Of a DNA stretch of 64,000 nucleotides, positions 1 through 8,946 are shown piece after piece. Source of the stretch: Streptomyces sp. NRRL B-1140 (lineage in GTDB: Bacteria > Actinomycetota > Actinomycetes > Streptomycetales > Streptomycetaceae). The stretch covers positions 62,001 through 126,000 of the forward strand of contig NZ_LGEA01000080.1 of NCBI RefSeq assembly GCF_001280065.1, written 5' to 3'. The notes beneath the pieces are model-generated. The model saw nothing but the letters and a program-made list of their open reading frames with translations. It made no database searches and was not told where the DNA came from. The translations under genes and the position numbers were made by a program. Position 1 is the first letter of the stretch. Every line of letters starts with the position of its first letter.

Positions 1-1229
1 ATCAGGCCGTAGGCGTTGCGCTCGGTCCAGGTCGTGGACTCGGGGATGCCACGGGCGTCGGCGAACGACACGATCGAGTACATGTCGGGGGACGTCGGGC
101 GGAAGTCCGCGCCGAGCAGCCGCAGCACCCGGGCCAGCGGCATCCGGGCCAGCGGCCGGGTGGCGTGCAGCGCGGCCCGTACGGTCTTCAGCGCGGCGGG
201 GAAGTCGGGCGCGTCGGCGACGGGCACCTCGATGGGCGCGCCGCCGACGTACCAGCCCACCGAGTCCGAGTACGCGGACTTGGCCCGGGTGTGGAAGGGA
301 ACCACCGTCCGGTAGACGGGCTCACCGCCGATCTCGTGGACGATCAGGGCGGTCGCCGCCAGGACCCCGACCAGCGAACCGCCGTAGGGGCGGCAGTACG
401 CCTCGAAGGCGGCGGCGGCGTCCGCGTCGACGAGCATCTCGCGCATGAGCTTCTGCGTCGGCAGCCCGGCCCCGGGATCCAGCCCGAGGTCCACGGGGAA
501 ACTCGGCAGCCGACCGTCGCAGCGCCGGATGAACTCCCGCCAGCGGGCGACGATCTCGTGGTCCGCGTCCAGCCGGTCCGCGCTGGCCCGCTCGGCCTCG
601 CAGAAGTCGACGTAGCTGGAGACCGGCGACTGCTCCGGGGCCCGGCCGGTGAGATGAGCGGCGTACAGCTCCTGGATCTCCGCGGGAATGCGGTAGATGG
701 AGAACGCGTCGACGTTGCTGTGGTCGAACGCCATGTACACGCTGGTGCTGTCGTCGCGGACGACGGCCGTGTAGATGAGGTTCGGCCAGCGCAGCGCGTC
801 GGCGGTGGTGTCGAAACGGTCCTGGAGGTGCTGGGCCAGCGCCTCGGGATCGGTGAACTCGCCGGCGTCCTCGCGGTGCAGCGAGACCGAGGCCTCGTCG
901 AGGGTGAAACGGCGGATCGAGTCGCCCGGCCCGCCCGCCCAGCGGAAGCCGCTGCGCAGGGTCTCGTGCCGCAGCGTCCAGCCGCGCAGCGCCTCACCCA
1001 GCGCGTCCAGATCGACCCGCCCCGGGATGTCGAACGCCGCGCCGAGCCAGGTGGGTACGAACAGGCCGTCCTCGCGCACGGACCGGGCCGTCCGCAGATG
1101 CGACTCCTGGATGTAGGCGGGAGGCCTGGAGTCCTCCGGCAGGGCCTTCGCCGTCGCGACGGTGGCCGGGCTGAGCGTCCATTCGACGAGTCGCCCAGGT
1201 CGTACGTCGCAGCGCTGGATGTCAGTCAT
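1..1229 (-). CDS. Stand-alone condensation-domain acyltransferase-like protein (partial)
   Basis: The frame starts at ATG 1229 and runs off the left edge of the window, giving about 409 residues without a stop. It resembles NRPS-type condensation domains and PapA-like acyltransferases, which join an acyl or aminoacyl group to an amine or hydroxyl. The active-site motif HHxxxDG appears as DHSNVDAF: the catalytic second His (H170) and the structural Asp (D174) are kept, while the first His is Asp and the Gly is Ala. No adenylation or carrier domain precedes it, so it looks free-standing. The missing C-terminus and the genes to the left would decide whether it belongs to a natural-product cluster. 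The acyl donor cannot be told. Confidence 0.7.
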   Translation of the reverse strand, partial: MTDIQRCDVRPGRLVEWTLSPATVATAKALPEDSRPPAYIQESHLRTARSVREDGLFVPTWLGAAFDIPGRVDLDALGEALRGWTLRHETLRSGFRWAGGPGDSIRRFTLDEASVSLHREDAGEFTDPEALAQHLQDRFDTTADALRWPNLIYTAVVRDDSTSVYMAFDHSNVDAFSIYRIPAEIQELYAAHLTGRAPEQSPVSSYVDFCEAERASADRLDADHEIVARWREFIRRCDGRLPSFPVDLGLDPGAGLPTQKLMREMLVDADAAAAFEAYCRPYGGSLVGVLAATALIVHEIGGEPVYRTVVPFHTRAKSAYSDSVGWYVGGAPIEVPVADAPDFPAALKTVRAALHATRPLARMPLARVLRLLGADFRPTSPDMYSIVSFADARGIPESTTWTERNAYGL

Positions 1230-1370
1230 TCGCACGAGGCGTCTCCGTTCGCAGGTGGGATAGACCCGACCAAAGGAATGGCGAACCCGCCACCGGCGAC
1301 ACCGGGTGTCGCTACTTTTCAATGGATCGGATGGCATCCCGAACGGTGATGCGAAACCCGGCCGGTAACT

Positions 1371-1847
1371 TCAGTTGACGCCGATGTCCTCGTTCCACAG
1401 TTCCGGGCTGCCCGCGATGAAGTCCCGCATCAGGCCGACGCACTCGTCGTCGTCCAGCAGCACGATCTTCACACCGTGCTCGGCGAGCCAGTCGTGGCCG
1501 CCGTGGAAGGTGACGGCCTCCCCGATCAGGACGCGGGAGATGCCGAACTGCCGCACCAGGCCGGAGCAGTACCAGCAGGGCGACAAGGTCGTCACCATCG
1601 TCGTGCCGCGGTAGGAGCGTTGCCGCCCGGCCGCGCGGAAGGCCGCCGTCTCCGCGTGCAGCGACGGATCGCCGTCCTGCACGCGGCGGTTGTGGCCGCG
1701 GCCCAGCAGGGTGCCGTCGGCGCCGTACAGCGCGGCACCGATCGGGATGCCGCCCTCGGCGAGCCCGGCGCGGGCCTCCTCGACGGCGGTCGCGAGCCAG
1801 GCGCGTGCCTGTACGCGGTCCATGCCCTCATCCATGGCCTCATTCAT
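1371..1847 (-). CDS. Cytosine deaminase, fungal (FCY1) type
   Basis: A 158-residue zinc deaminase that should convert cytosine to uracil in pyrimidine salvage. The zinc site is complete: H64 and E66 in HAE, and C91 and C94 in SPCWYC. Length and end motif (WNEDIG) match yeast Fcy1 (158 residues) from memory, rather than the larger amidohydrolase-type CodA usual in bacteria. It is the last gene of a minus-strand operon and overlaps the upstream MerR gene by 8 bases. Met1, Met5 and Met9 are all possible starts, and Met9 lies closest to the conserved domain. Related deaminases act on guanine or tRNA adenosine, but the C-terminal helix favours cytosine. Confidence 0.8.
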   Translation of the reverse strand: MNEAMDEGMDRVQARAWLATAVEEARAGLAEGGIPIGAALYGADGTLLGRGHNRRVQDGDPSLHAETAAFRAAGRQRSYRGTTMVTTLSPCWYCSGLVRQFGISRVLIGEAVTFHGGHDWLAEHGVKIVLLDDDECVGLMRDFIAGSPELWNEDIGVN

Positions 1848-2592
1848 GACCCGGCGCCGCCCCTGCGTAACCCGGCCCGGCCGCGGTGAGCCGGTCGAGG
1901 TGGGCGTGCAGGGCGCCCGCGCCCTCGATCATGACCCTGGTGCGCGCCGTCAGCGCCTCTCCGCGCGCCGCTACGGCCGCACTCAGCGCCGCACTGCCGC
2001 CCTCCCGCCGCAGCCCCTCGAGCACCGGCCTGATCTGGTCGAACAGGTAGTGGCTGCGGCGCAGGGTGTGCACGATCCGGGCGTCGCGCACATCGGCCGG
2101 CGTGTACACCCGGTACCCGGTGGCGCGTTCGCGTCCCGGCGTGAGCAGCCCGGCGCCTTCCCACACCCGCAGCGCGGACGTCCGCACGCCCAGCAGCCCC
2201 GCCACCTCTCCGATGCGCAGCCCGCCCGAGCGGGGCAGCGGGGCGGGCGGCCCGGCCGCGAGCAGTTCCAGGGCCTCGCTCGCCGCCCGCAGCGCCACCC
2301 GCTCCTCGTGCAGCGCCGCATGCGCGGCATCGACCAGCGCGAGCGCGCCCGGCACGTCCCCCTCGTGCACGGTCCGCATGATGTGCGTCGCCGTCACCGG
2401 CCCGTACCCCCGCATCAGCGTCCGGTATGCCAGCAGCGCGCCGCGGTGCACCTCGCCGAAGACGCGGTAGCCGGACGCGGTCCGCGCGGCCGGCGGGAGC
2501 ACACCGGCGTCCTCGTAGTTGCGGATCTGCTGCGTGGAGATACCGGCGAGCCGGGCCAGGTCGACGGAGCGGAGGCGGCGGTCGTTCGTCAT
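1840..2592 (-). CDS. MerR-family regulator with two tandem HTH domains
   Basis: A 250-residue protein with two MerR-type winged-helix DNA-binding segments. The first spans about residues 7-50 (LRSVDLARLAGISTQQIRNY) and the second about 124-175 (GLRIGEVAGLLGVRTSALRV), each followed by a GYRV wing. Classical MerR proteins have one such domain and an effector domain; no Cys-rich or drug-binding domain is visible here. NCBI models name similar Streptomyces proteins TioE-family, but I cannot confirm membership. Its start overlaps the preceding gene stop (ATGA) and its end overlaps the cytosine deaminase start, so the three genes are translationally coupled. It may control its own operon. Confidence 0.8.
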   Translation of the reverse strand: MTNDRRLRSVDLARLAGISTQQIRNYEDAGVLPPAARTASGYRVFGEVHRGALLAYRTLMRGYGPVTATHIMRTVHEGDVPGALALVDAAHAALHEERVALRAASEALELLAAGPPAPLPRSGGLRIGEVAGLLGVRTSALRVWEGAGLLTPGRERATGYRVYTPADVRDARIVHTLRRSHYLFDQIRPVLEGLRREGGSAALSAAVAARGEALTARTRVMIEGAGALHAHLDRLTAAGPGYAGAAPGHE

Positions 2593-3200
2593 CTATAGCC
2601 CTGCCTCTCCAGTACCGCGTAGTCCGCGAAGCTGCGGCGGTAGCGCAAGTGCCTTGTCTCCTGAGTGTGCCTGCGCTGCCACTCCTCCACCTCGCCGGGT
2701 GCCTGGCACGGACCCGAACCCGCCCCGCAGTCCTCCTCCTCACCCGAGACGCACCTCGCCTCGTACTCGGGCTGCGCGGACGCGTCCTGCACGATCGTGT
2801 ACGGCACGTACCGGAAGATCCTCCTGCCGGCCGACTCCCCACCGTGCTCGTCGCGTTGGTGCTGGCGCAGCAGTACGTTCGCGTCCGTCACCGCACTGCC
2901 GTCGAACGCCGCCCGCGCCCTGTCCCGCCGCAGTGCCAGCTCCTCACAGCCCGCGCACCCGGGTACCGGGGAGGGCGGCCGGGCCGGATCGGCCGACAGT
3001 CCCTCCCTGGAACGTTCGTTGAGCGCGCGTACGCCCGCGCTGAGCCGTTCCTCCGGTGTCGCCTCGCGGATGCTCGCCGGGTCGGCCTGCCATTCCCGGC
3101 CGCCGCCGACCGGGCGCAGCATCACGTACGGGCCGGTTCTGTCCTGGTACTCGCCGACCTTGCGCGTCTGGGGGTCGTAGACGAGCGTTCCCGGTTCCAT
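2589..3200 (-). CDS. Hypothetical protein with C-terminal DUF7848-like domain
   Basis: A 203-residue soluble protein from ATG 3200, chosen because GGAGGT lies 6 bases upstream; a GTG at 3218 would add six residues. The N-terminal 60 residues (PGTLVYDPQTRKVGEYQD, then GGGREWQADPASIREATPEE) form a small module common in Streptomyces near XRE/DUF397 genes. The C-terminal part (about 125-200) has paired cysteines in RCVSGEEEDCG followed by W-RRHTQETRH, as in DUF7848 proteins, and may bind metal. It is first in an operon with the MerR regulator and deaminase, and divergent from the XRE gene. Function unknown. Confidence 0.7.
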   Translation of the reverse strand: MEPGTLVYDPQTRKVGEYQDRTGPYVMLRPVGGGREWQADPASIREATPEERLSAGVRALNERSREGLSADPARPPSPVPGCAGCEELALRRDRARAAFDGSAVTDANVLLRQHQRDEHGGESAGRRIFRYVPYTIVQDASAQPEYEARCVSGEEEDCGAGSGPCQAPGEVEEWQRRHTQETRHLRYRRSFADYAVLERQGYR

Positions 3201-3304
3201 TCCGTGCACCTCCGTCACTCTGGGTGTATCGAGCGTTGCGCAGGGGGATGGTCCGGATCAATGCTTGGCGTGTGACACCGGTGCACTGTCACGGAGGGGG
3301 AGCC

Positions 3305-4243
3305 GTGAGCCGACGGAACGGCGGGGCGAGTACGGCGGCGGTATTCGGTGAGGTCCTGCGGCACTTCCGTGAGGCCGCGCTGCTCACGCAGGAGGGTCTG
3401 GCCAGACAGATCCCGTGCGACCGTTCGCACGTGGCGCGGGTCGAGGGCGGTACGAGGGTTCCGCAGGACACGTTCGCCAAGACCTGTGACGAACTGTTGG
3501 GCACGGGCGGGGTTTTGCTTCGGCTGTGGGGCCGGATCGACTGGTATCCGCAGGTGGAGCATCCGGACTGGTTCCGGCGGCGCGCCGAGATGGATGAGGT
3601 GGCCGTGTCCCTTCGGGAGTACCAGGAGCGGGTGATCCCGGGTTTGTTGCAGACGGCGGACTACGCTCGGGCGCTGTCCTGCCGTTATGTGAGCGGGGCG
3701 GAGCTGGAGGAGCGAGTGCGAGCTCGACTGAGCCGACAGCAGCGCTTCCTCGCTGATGGTGGTCCGCTGTACCTCGTCGTGCTCGACGAAAGCTGCCTGC
3801 GCAATGTGGTCGGCGGCCCGGCTGTCATGCGAGACCAGTGCGCTCACTTGCTGAACCTGACACGGCGTCCCAACATCCGCATCCAGGTCGCGCCCGCGGG
3901 CCCCTTCGAGATCGTCCGTCCCAGCGGCTCCATGTCGCTGATCACGCTGCCTGAGGGGCGCCACTGGCTGTACTCGGAGTCCCTGAACCGCGGCCACTTC
4001 ACGAACGATCCGGCCCTCTACGAGCGCTATAACCAGTTCTATGATGTGCTCAGGGCGGACGCCCTGTCAGCTCCCCAGTCCGCCGCTCTGATCCACGAGA
4101 CGATGGAGAGGTACGGGCACCATGGACAGGAACGCGCTGACCTGGGTCAAGAGCAGCTACAGCGACGGCAACGGCGGCAACTGCATAGAAATAGCCCCCG
4201 ATTTCCCCGAAACCGTCCCCGTCCGCGACAGCAAAACCCCTGA
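3305..4243 (+). CDS. XRE-family regulator with DUF5753 domain
   Basis: A 312-residue protein from GTG 3305, with a strong GGAGGGGG ribosome site. An N-terminal Cro/CI helix-turn-helix (about residues 10-65, TQEGLARQIPCDRSHVARVE) is followed by DUF5753 (about 100-275). The family is greatly expanded in Streptomyces and usually paired with a small DUF397 protein; members such as BldB-associated WhiJ-like regulators influence development. The pair is present here, since the DUF397 gene starts inside this gene. The last 40 residues are Arg/Gln-rich and overlap that gene in another frame, so they are probably an extension past the usual family end. Confidence 0.85.
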   Translation: MSRRNGGASTAAVFGEVLRHFREAALLTQEGLARQIPCDRSHVARVEGGTRVPQDTFAKTCDELLGTGGVLLRLWGRIDWYPQVEHPDWFRRRAEMDEVAVSLREYQERVIPGLLQTADYARALSCRYVSGAELEERVRARLSRQQRFLADGGPLYLVVLDESCLRNVVGGPAVMRDQCAHLLNLTRRPNIRIQVAPAGPFEIVRPSGSMSLITLPEGRHWLYSESLNRGHFTNDPALYERYNQFYDVLRADALSAPQSAALIHETMERYGHHGQERADLGQEQLQRRQRRQLHRNSPRFPRNRPRPRQQNP

Positions 4244-4301
4244 CGGGCCCGTCCTGGTCGTGAGTCGCAGCGCCTGGGCGGCGTTCACAGCCGCCCTCTG
4301 A
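4122..4301 (+). CDS. DUF397-domain small protein
   Basis: A 59-residue protein (MDRNALTWVKSSYSDGNGGN...) with the family hallmarks: W-KSSYS-GNGGNCIE near the N-terminus, V-VRDSK in the middle, and an aromatic-rich W-AF end. DUF397 proteins pair with DUF5753/XRE regulators in Streptomyces, perhaps as antagonists or partners. The start lies inside the XRE gene, and the two overlap by 122 bases in different frames. Confidence 0.85.
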   Translation: MDRNALTWVKSSYSDGNGGNCIEIAPDFPETVPVRDSKTPDGPVLVVSRSAWAAFTAAL

Positions 4302-4304
4302 CGC

Positions 4305-4598
4305 TCACTCCTCGCGCTTGCGCTCGTCCGGGTCGGTGTCCTTGTCCTGGTCGAGCGACTTCAGGAAGTCGGGATTGTCGTCAGGCGCCACCCACTGCCG
4401 GGGGCGCTCCGCCGCGGGCACCCGCTTCTTGCCGGCGATCAGCCAGGAGATCGAGCCGACGAGCGGAAACACCAGCACCAGCAGCGCCCACAGCGGCTTG
4501 GGCATGTGGCGGATGTCGTCGTCCTTCGTGCTGATGCAGTCGATGAACGCGTACACGCTGAGCGCCAGCGGCACGAGGAACATCAGTACCCGGAGCAT
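4305..4598 (-). CDS. Small membrane protein with PLDc_N-type domain
   Basis: A 97-residue protein from ATG 4598. Two hydrophobic segments (about residues 3-20 and 34-55) flank a short loop, followed by a charged C-terminal tail rich in Asp, Lys and Arg. The pattern [18 protein letters not shown] is that of the phospholipase D N-terminal (PLDc_N) membrane module, which also occurs alone in actinobacteria. It ends 3 bases from the DUF397 gene on the opposite strand and is divergent from mqnL with only 66 bases between, so the two promoters must lie close together. Role unknown. Confidence 0.75.
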   Translation of the reverse strand: MLRVLMFLVPLALSVYAFIDCISTKDDDIRHMPKPLWALLVLVFPLVGSISWLIAGKKRVPAAERPRQWVAPDDNPDFLKSLDQDKDTDPDERKREE

Positions 4599-4664
4599 GC
4601 GGCCTCTCAGCGAAAGCGGTGGGTGGTTCCAGGCCAGGGTAGCGGCTCGGGGATACTGGACCCC

Positions 4665-6116
4665 ATGGCTTACGACGATCTTCGCTCCCTGCTCAGGGCG
4701 CTGGAGCGCGAGGGTGACCTCAAGCGCATCAAGGCCGAGGTCGACCCGTATCTGGAGGTCGGGGAGATCGTCGACCGGGTGCAGAAGTCCGGCGGTCCCG
4801 CCCTGCTCTTCGAGAACGTGCGCGGTTCGAGCATGCCGCTCGCGATGAACGTGTTCGGCACGGACCGGCGGCTGCTGAAGGCCCTGGGCCTGAAGTCGTA
4901 CGCCGAGATCACCGAGCGGATCGGCGGGCTGCTGAAGCCCGAACTGCCGCACGGGTTCGTCGGCGTCCGGGAGGCCTTCGGCAAGCTCGGCGCGATGACG
5001 CACGTACCGCCGAAGAAGGTGAAGGACGGGCCGGTGCAGGAAGTCGTCCTGACCGGGGACGACGTCGACCTGGACCGGCTTCCGGCGCTGTTCACCTGGC
5101 CGAAGGACGGCGGGTCGTTCTTCAACCTGGGGCTGACCCACACCAAGGACCCGGAGAGCGGCGTCCGCAACCTCGGGCTGTACCGGCTCCAGCGGCACGA
5201 CAAGCGCACCATCGGCATGCACTGGCAGATCCACAAGGACAGCCGGAACCACTACCAGGTGGCCGCGCGCAGGGGCGAGCGGCTGCCCGTCGCGATCGCC
5301 TTCGGGTGTCCGCCCGCCGTGACCTACGCCTCCACCGCACCGCTGCCCGGGGACATCGACGAGTACCTGTTCGCCGGGTTCCTCGCGGGCAAGCGGATCG
5401 AGATGGTCGACTGCAAGACCGTGCCGCTGCAGGTGCCGGCGCAGGCCGAGGTCGTGATCGAGGGCTGGCTGGAGCCGGGCGAGATGCTGCCCGAGGGGCC
5501 GTTCGGCGACCACACCGGCTTCTACACGCCGCAGGAGCCCTTCCCGGCGCTGACCATCGACTGCATCACGATGCGCAAGCGTCCGCTGCTCCAGTCGATC
5601 GTCGTGGGTCGGCCGCCGACGGAGGACGGGCCGCTGGGACGGGCGACGGAACGCTTCTTCCTGCCGCTGCTGAAGATCATCGTGCCGGACATCGTCGACT
5701 ACCACCTGCCGGAGGCGGGCGGCTTCCACAACTGCGCGATCGTCTCGATCGACAAGAAGTACCCGAAGCACGCGCAGAAGGTGATGCACGCGATCTGGGG
5801 CGCGCACATGATGTCGCTGACCAAGCTGATCGTGGTCGTCGACTCCGACTGTGACGTGCACGATCTGCACGAGGTCGCCTGGCGGGCGCTGGGCAACACG
5901 GACTACGCCCGGGACCTGTCGGTCGTCGAGGGGCCCGTCGACCACCTCGATCACGCCTCCTACCAGCAGTTCTGGGGCGGCAAGGCCGGTATCGACGCGA
6001 CGAAGAAGTGGCCCGAGGAGGGCTACACGCGCGACGGCGGCTGGCCCGACATGGTCGAGTCGGACCCGGAGACGGCTGCCAAGGTGGACCGCCGCTGGAA
6101 GGAATACGGACTGTGA
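4665..6116 (+). CDS. mqnL: Menaquinone biosynthesis decarboxylase, UbiD family (MqnL)
   Basis: A 483-residue UbiD-family decarboxylase that uses prenylated FMN. In the futalosine pathway it should decarboxylate the naphthoate ring intermediate after prenylation. Family motifs are clear: [24 protein letters not shown] at about 145-170, and [12 protein letters not shown] at about 276-287, which carries a catalytic Glu. The cofactor is made by the UbiX homologue encoded 1.6 kb downstream. The gene overlaps mqnP by the sequence GTGA, so the two are coupled. The order UbiD-UbiA-UbiX-Lrp-MqnE matches the S. coelicolor menaquinone locus as I recall it. Confidence 0.9.
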   Translation: MAYDDLRSLLRALEREGDLKRIKAEVDPYLEVGEIVDRVQKSGGPALLFENVRGSSMPLAMNVFGTDRRLLKALGLKSYAEITERIGGLLKPELPHGFVGVREAFGKLGAMTHVPPKKVKDGPVQEVVLTGDDVDLDRLPALFTWPKDGGSFFNLGLTHTKDPESGVRNLGLYRLQRHDKRTIGMHWQIHKDSRNHYQVAARRGERLPVAIAFGCPPAVTYASTAPLPGDIDEYLFAGFLAGKRIEMVDCKTVPLQVPAQAEVVIEGWLEPGEMLPEGPFGDHTGFYTPQEPFPALTIDCITMRKRPLLQSIVVGRPPTEDGPLGRATERFFLPLLKIIVPDIVDYHLPEAGGFHNCAIVSIDKKYPKHAQKVMHAIWGAHMMSLTKLIVVVDSDCDVHDLHEVAWRALGNTDYARDLSVVEGPVDHLDHASYQQFWGGKAGIDATKKWPEEGYTRDGGWPDMVESDPETAAKVDRRWKEYGL

Positions 6117-7015
6117 CCTCCGCTTCCGCTGCCATCCCCCAGCCCGGACGCACCAAGGCGTTCCTCCGGCTGGTGATGATCGAGCACTCGGTCTTCGCGC
6201 TGCCCTTCGCGTACATCGCCGCGCTCACGGCGATGTTCCAGTGGGACAAGAACATCCACTGGGGCAGGCTGCTGCTGGTCACCGTCTGCATGGTGGGGCT
6301 GCGCACCTTCGCGATGGCGGTCAACCGGATCATCGACCGGGAGATCGACGCGCGGAACCCACGTACGGCGCAGCGCGAGCTCGTGACCGGCGCGATGTCG
6401 GTGAAGCACGCCTGGACGGGCGCGCTGATCGCTCTCGCCGTCTTCCTGGGCGCCGCGGCCCTGCTGAATCCCCTGTGCCTGGCGCTGGCCCCCATCGCGG
6501 TGATCCCGATGGTGGTCTACCCGTACGGCAAGCGGTTCACGAACTTCCCGCAGGCCATTCTGGGCCTCGCTCAGGCGATGGGCCCGGTCGGCGGCTGGCT
6601 GGCCATCACGGGTTCCTGGTCCTGGGACGCGGTGCTCCTCGGTCTCGCCGTCGGTATCTGGATCGGCGGCTTCGACCTGATCTACGCCTGCCAGGACGTG
6701 GAGACCGACCGCGAGATCGGCGTCATGTCCGTGCCGGCCCGCTTCGGCATCCCGGCGGCGATCTGGGGCGCCCGGGTCTGTCACACCCTCACCACGGCCC
6801 TGTTCGTCTGGTACGCCCTCGCCACCGGCGCCGGCGCCTTCTTCTGGCTGGGCCTGCTGATCGTCGCCGGAGCGTTCCTCTACGAACACTCGATCGTCCG
6901 CCCCCACGACCTGTCCCGAGTGAACCGTGCCTTCTTCAGCGTCAACGGTTTCATCGGCATCGCCCTGTTCGTGTGCGCGCTGCTGGACCTGGTGGTGCGT
7001 GGCCTCACGGTGTGA
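6113..7015 (+). CDS. mqnP: UbiA-family prenyltransferase of menaquinone synthesis (MqnP)
   Basis: A 300-residue membrane protein with about eight hydrophobic segments. Both Asp-rich motifs of UbiA enzymes are present: [12 protein letters not shown] at about residues 71-82 and DVETDREIG at about 193-201, which bind Mg-diphosphate. It should attach the polyprenyl chain to the dihydroxynaphthoate-type precursor of the futalosine route. Translation begins at GTG within the mqnL stop. The 3' end overlaps the convergent rhomboid gene by 11 bases. Confidence 0.9.
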   Translation: MTSASAAIPQPGRTKAFLRLVMIEHSVFALPFAYIAALTAMFQWDKNIHWGRLLLVTVCMVGLRTFAMAVNRIIDREIDARNPRTAQRELVTGAMSVKHAWTGALIALAVFLGAAALLNPLCLALAPIAVIPMVVYPYGKRFTNFPQAILGLAQAMGPVGGWLAITGSWSWDAVLLGLAVGIWIGGFDLIYACQDVETDREIGVMSVPARFGIPAAIWGARVCHTLTTALFVWYALATGAGAFFWLGLLIVAGAFLYEHSIVRPHDLSRVNRAFFSVNGFIGIALFVCALLDLVVRGLTV

Positions 7016-7610
7016 GCGCGGGCGGTGCCGCCGGGGCGCGGCGGAACACGAACGCCGCCGCCACCCCCGCCAGCAGCCCCAGCAGGTGGCCCTGCCAGCT
7101 GACGCCCGTCTGGGTCGGGGCCAGACCCGCCAGGATCGAGCCGCCCCAGATCGCGGCGACCAGGACGCCCGCCAGGACGCCCCAGGGGCGGCGCTCGAGG
7201 AAGCCGCTGACCAGGAGAAAGCCGAAGAGGCCGAAGATCACCCCGGAGACGCCCGCGGTGTTGGTGCCGTCCGGGGCTATGAGCCAGACGCCCAGGCCGT
7301 CGACGACGATGACCATGGCGCAGACGAGCAGGAACCGCCGCAGCCCGGCGAGCGCGGCGAGGAAGCCGAGGACCAGCAGGGGCACGGTGTTCGACGCCAG
7401 ATGGGCGAAGCCGAAGTGGATGAAGGACGAGGGGACGACATCGACCAGCTCGGACGTGTCACGCGGGGTGACGCCGAGGCCGTCCAGCGCGTGGCCCGTC
7501 GCCACGTCCACCACTTCCAGCAGCCACAGCAGCGCCACCCAGGCAAGCATCAGTTTGCCCGCGGCCAGCGCACGGTCGCCGTTCGACCACCCGGCTTGCG
7601 GACCCGACAT
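7005..7610 (-). CDS. Rhomboid-family intramembrane serine protease
   Basis: A 201-residue protein from ATG 7610 with six hydrophobic segments. The rhomboid catalytic pair is visible: Ser in GVSGVIFGLFGF (about residue 118) and His in WQGHLLGLLAG (about 175). An HFGFAHLASNT element near residues 67-77 corresponds to the conserved H-x-N region of the oxyanion side. It lies antisense between mqnP and mqnM and would be transcribed against the menaquinone operon. Its substrate is unknown. Confidence 0.85.
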   Translation of the reverse strand: MSGPQAGWSNGDRALAAGKLMLAWVALLWLLEVVDVATGHALDGLGVTPRDTSELVDVVPSSFIHFGFAHLASNTVPLLVLGFLAALAGLRRFLLVCAMVIVVDGLGVWLIAPDGTNTAGVSGVIFGLFGFLLVSGFLERRPWGVLAGVLVAAIWGGSILAGLAPTQTGVSWQGHLLGLLAGVAAAFVFRRAPAAPPALTP

Positions 7611-7701
7611 GGCGACCCCCAGTGCTCGTTCGTCCTCTCCGTGCAACGGCCCGCACCCCTGGGCCGGTTCCCACGCCACGGCGCCGGATAGGCTCGGAGT
7701 C

Positions 7702-8388
7702 GTGAACCCAGTCAAGCCAGGCGAGATGCCGCGTACGCCTTGGATCGTAGGGGTGTCCGGGGCTTCCGGCACTCCGTATGCCGCTGCCGTGCTGCGCGCG
7801 CTGCTGGACGCCGGCGAGAGTGTCGACCTCGTGGTGTCCCGGGCCTCCCGGCTCACCCTGCTGGACGAGACCGGGATCTCCTTCCGGGACGCCCACTGGC
7901 AGGCTGACCTGCGGGAATGGCTGTCCCGGGGCGCCGACGGCAAGCCGGGCACCTTCTCCGTCGACATCGACGCCGTGCGGCACTGGAGCGCCGGCGACCT
8001 GGCCGCCGGGCCCTCCTCGGGGTCGTACCCCACCAAGGGCATGCTCATCGTGCCCGCCTCGACGGCGAGCGTGGCGGGGGTCGCGCTCGGGCTGTCGAAG
8101 GACCTGCTGCAACGGGCGGCGAGCGTGACCCTCAAGGAGGGCCGCAAGCTGATCGTGGCCGTGCGGGAGACTCCGCTGAACGGCCAGACCCTGCGCCACC
8201 TGGTCACCCTCGACGACGCGGGCGCGACGGTCGTGCCCGCCTCACCCGCCTTCTACGCGGGCGCGACGCACATCCAGGACCTGGTGGACTTCGTCGCCGG
8301 ACGCGTACTCGACGCGGCGGGCGTGCCGCACCGGCTCTACCGCCGTTGGCAGGGTGAACTCGGCGGCGGTGCGCACCGCGACGGCTGA
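7702..8388 (+). CDS. mqnM: Flavin prenyltransferase, UbiX family (MqnM)
   Basis: A 228-residue UbiX/PAD1-type enzyme that prenylates FMN to give the cofactor needed by MqnL. The N-terminal FMN-binding P-loop (WIVGVSGASGTPYAAAVLRAL) and the late motif RETPLNGQTLRHLVTL are diagnostic. The GTG at 7702 has GGAG only two bases upstream; an ATG at 7726 is an alternative start just before the FMN loop. It is separated from mqnP by the antisense rhomboid gene, so it probably has its own promoter between 7611 and 7701. Confidence 0.88.
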   Translation: MNPVKPGEMPRTPWIVGVSGASGTPYAAAVLRALLDAGESVDLVVSRASRLTLLDETGISFRDAHWQADLREWLSRGADGKPGTFSVDIDAVRHWSAGDLAAGPSSGSYPTKGMLIVPASTASVAGVALGLSKDLLQRAASVTLKEGRKLIVAVRETPLNGQTLRHLVTLDDAGATVVPASPAFYAGATHIQDLVDFVAGRVLDAAGVPHRLYRRWQGELGGGAHRDG

Positions 8389-8445
8389 GCAGCACGCGAA
8401 CCTCATCGGACTCAACGACAACTTCAGCGGAAGGCTTCGATCGCA

Positions 8446-8901
8446 ATGGACGCGGTGGACAGGCAGCTCATCCAGGCCCTGAGGGAGAACGGCCGGGCCT
8501 CCTACGCGGAGCTGGGACGCCTCGTCGGACTGTCGGGACCCAGTGTCACCGACCGCATCAACCGGCTGGAGGCGGCCGGGGTCATCACCGGCTACCGGGC
8601 CACCGTCGACGCCGCGTCGCTCGGCCTCGGCGTCACCGCCCTGATCGGCGTCTCACTCTCCGACGCCACCGACCACGAGGACGTGGCGCAGCGGCTGAAG
8701 GACCTCTCGGAGATCGAGGACTGCTGGTTCATCGCGGGCGACGACTCGTACATGCTCAAGGTGCGGGCGGCGGACGTCGACGGTCTGGAGAAGATGATCC
8801 GGCGGCTCAGCGGCATCGAGGGCGTCTCCCGGACGCGTACGACGATCGTGCTCTCCACGAAGTGGGAGAACCGGGTCGGGGAGCTGCCCGAAGAGGAGTA
8901 G
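8446..8901 (+). CDS. Lrp/AsnC-family transcriptional regulator
   Basis: A 151-residue protein with an N-terminal AsnC helix-turn-helix (about 5-60: DRQLIQALRENGRASYAELGRLVGLSGPSVTDRI) and a C-terminal RAM/αβ ligand domain (about 70-145). Members form octamers and sense amino acids or small metabolites. Its place between mqnM and mqnE makes it a good candidate to regulate menaquinone synthesis, but this is inferred from position only. Downstream spacing to mqnE is 45 bases. Confidence 0.88.
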   Translation: MDAVDRQLIQALRENGRASYAELGRLVGLSGPSVTDRINRLEAAGVITGYRATVDAASLGLGVTALIGVSLSDATDHEDVAQRLKDLSEIEDCWFIAGDDSYMLKVRAADVDGLEKMIRRLSGIEGVSRTRTTIVLSTKWENRVGELPEEE

Positions 8902-8946
8902 AGCGCAAGTCGTACGGTTGGGACGTCGTCGTAGAAAGGTGTGGGC

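Noticed and set aside
165..1349. A 394-codon plus-strand frame at the window start.
   Set aside because: The minus strand encodes a recognisable condensation domain across the same bases; the plus frame has no domain.
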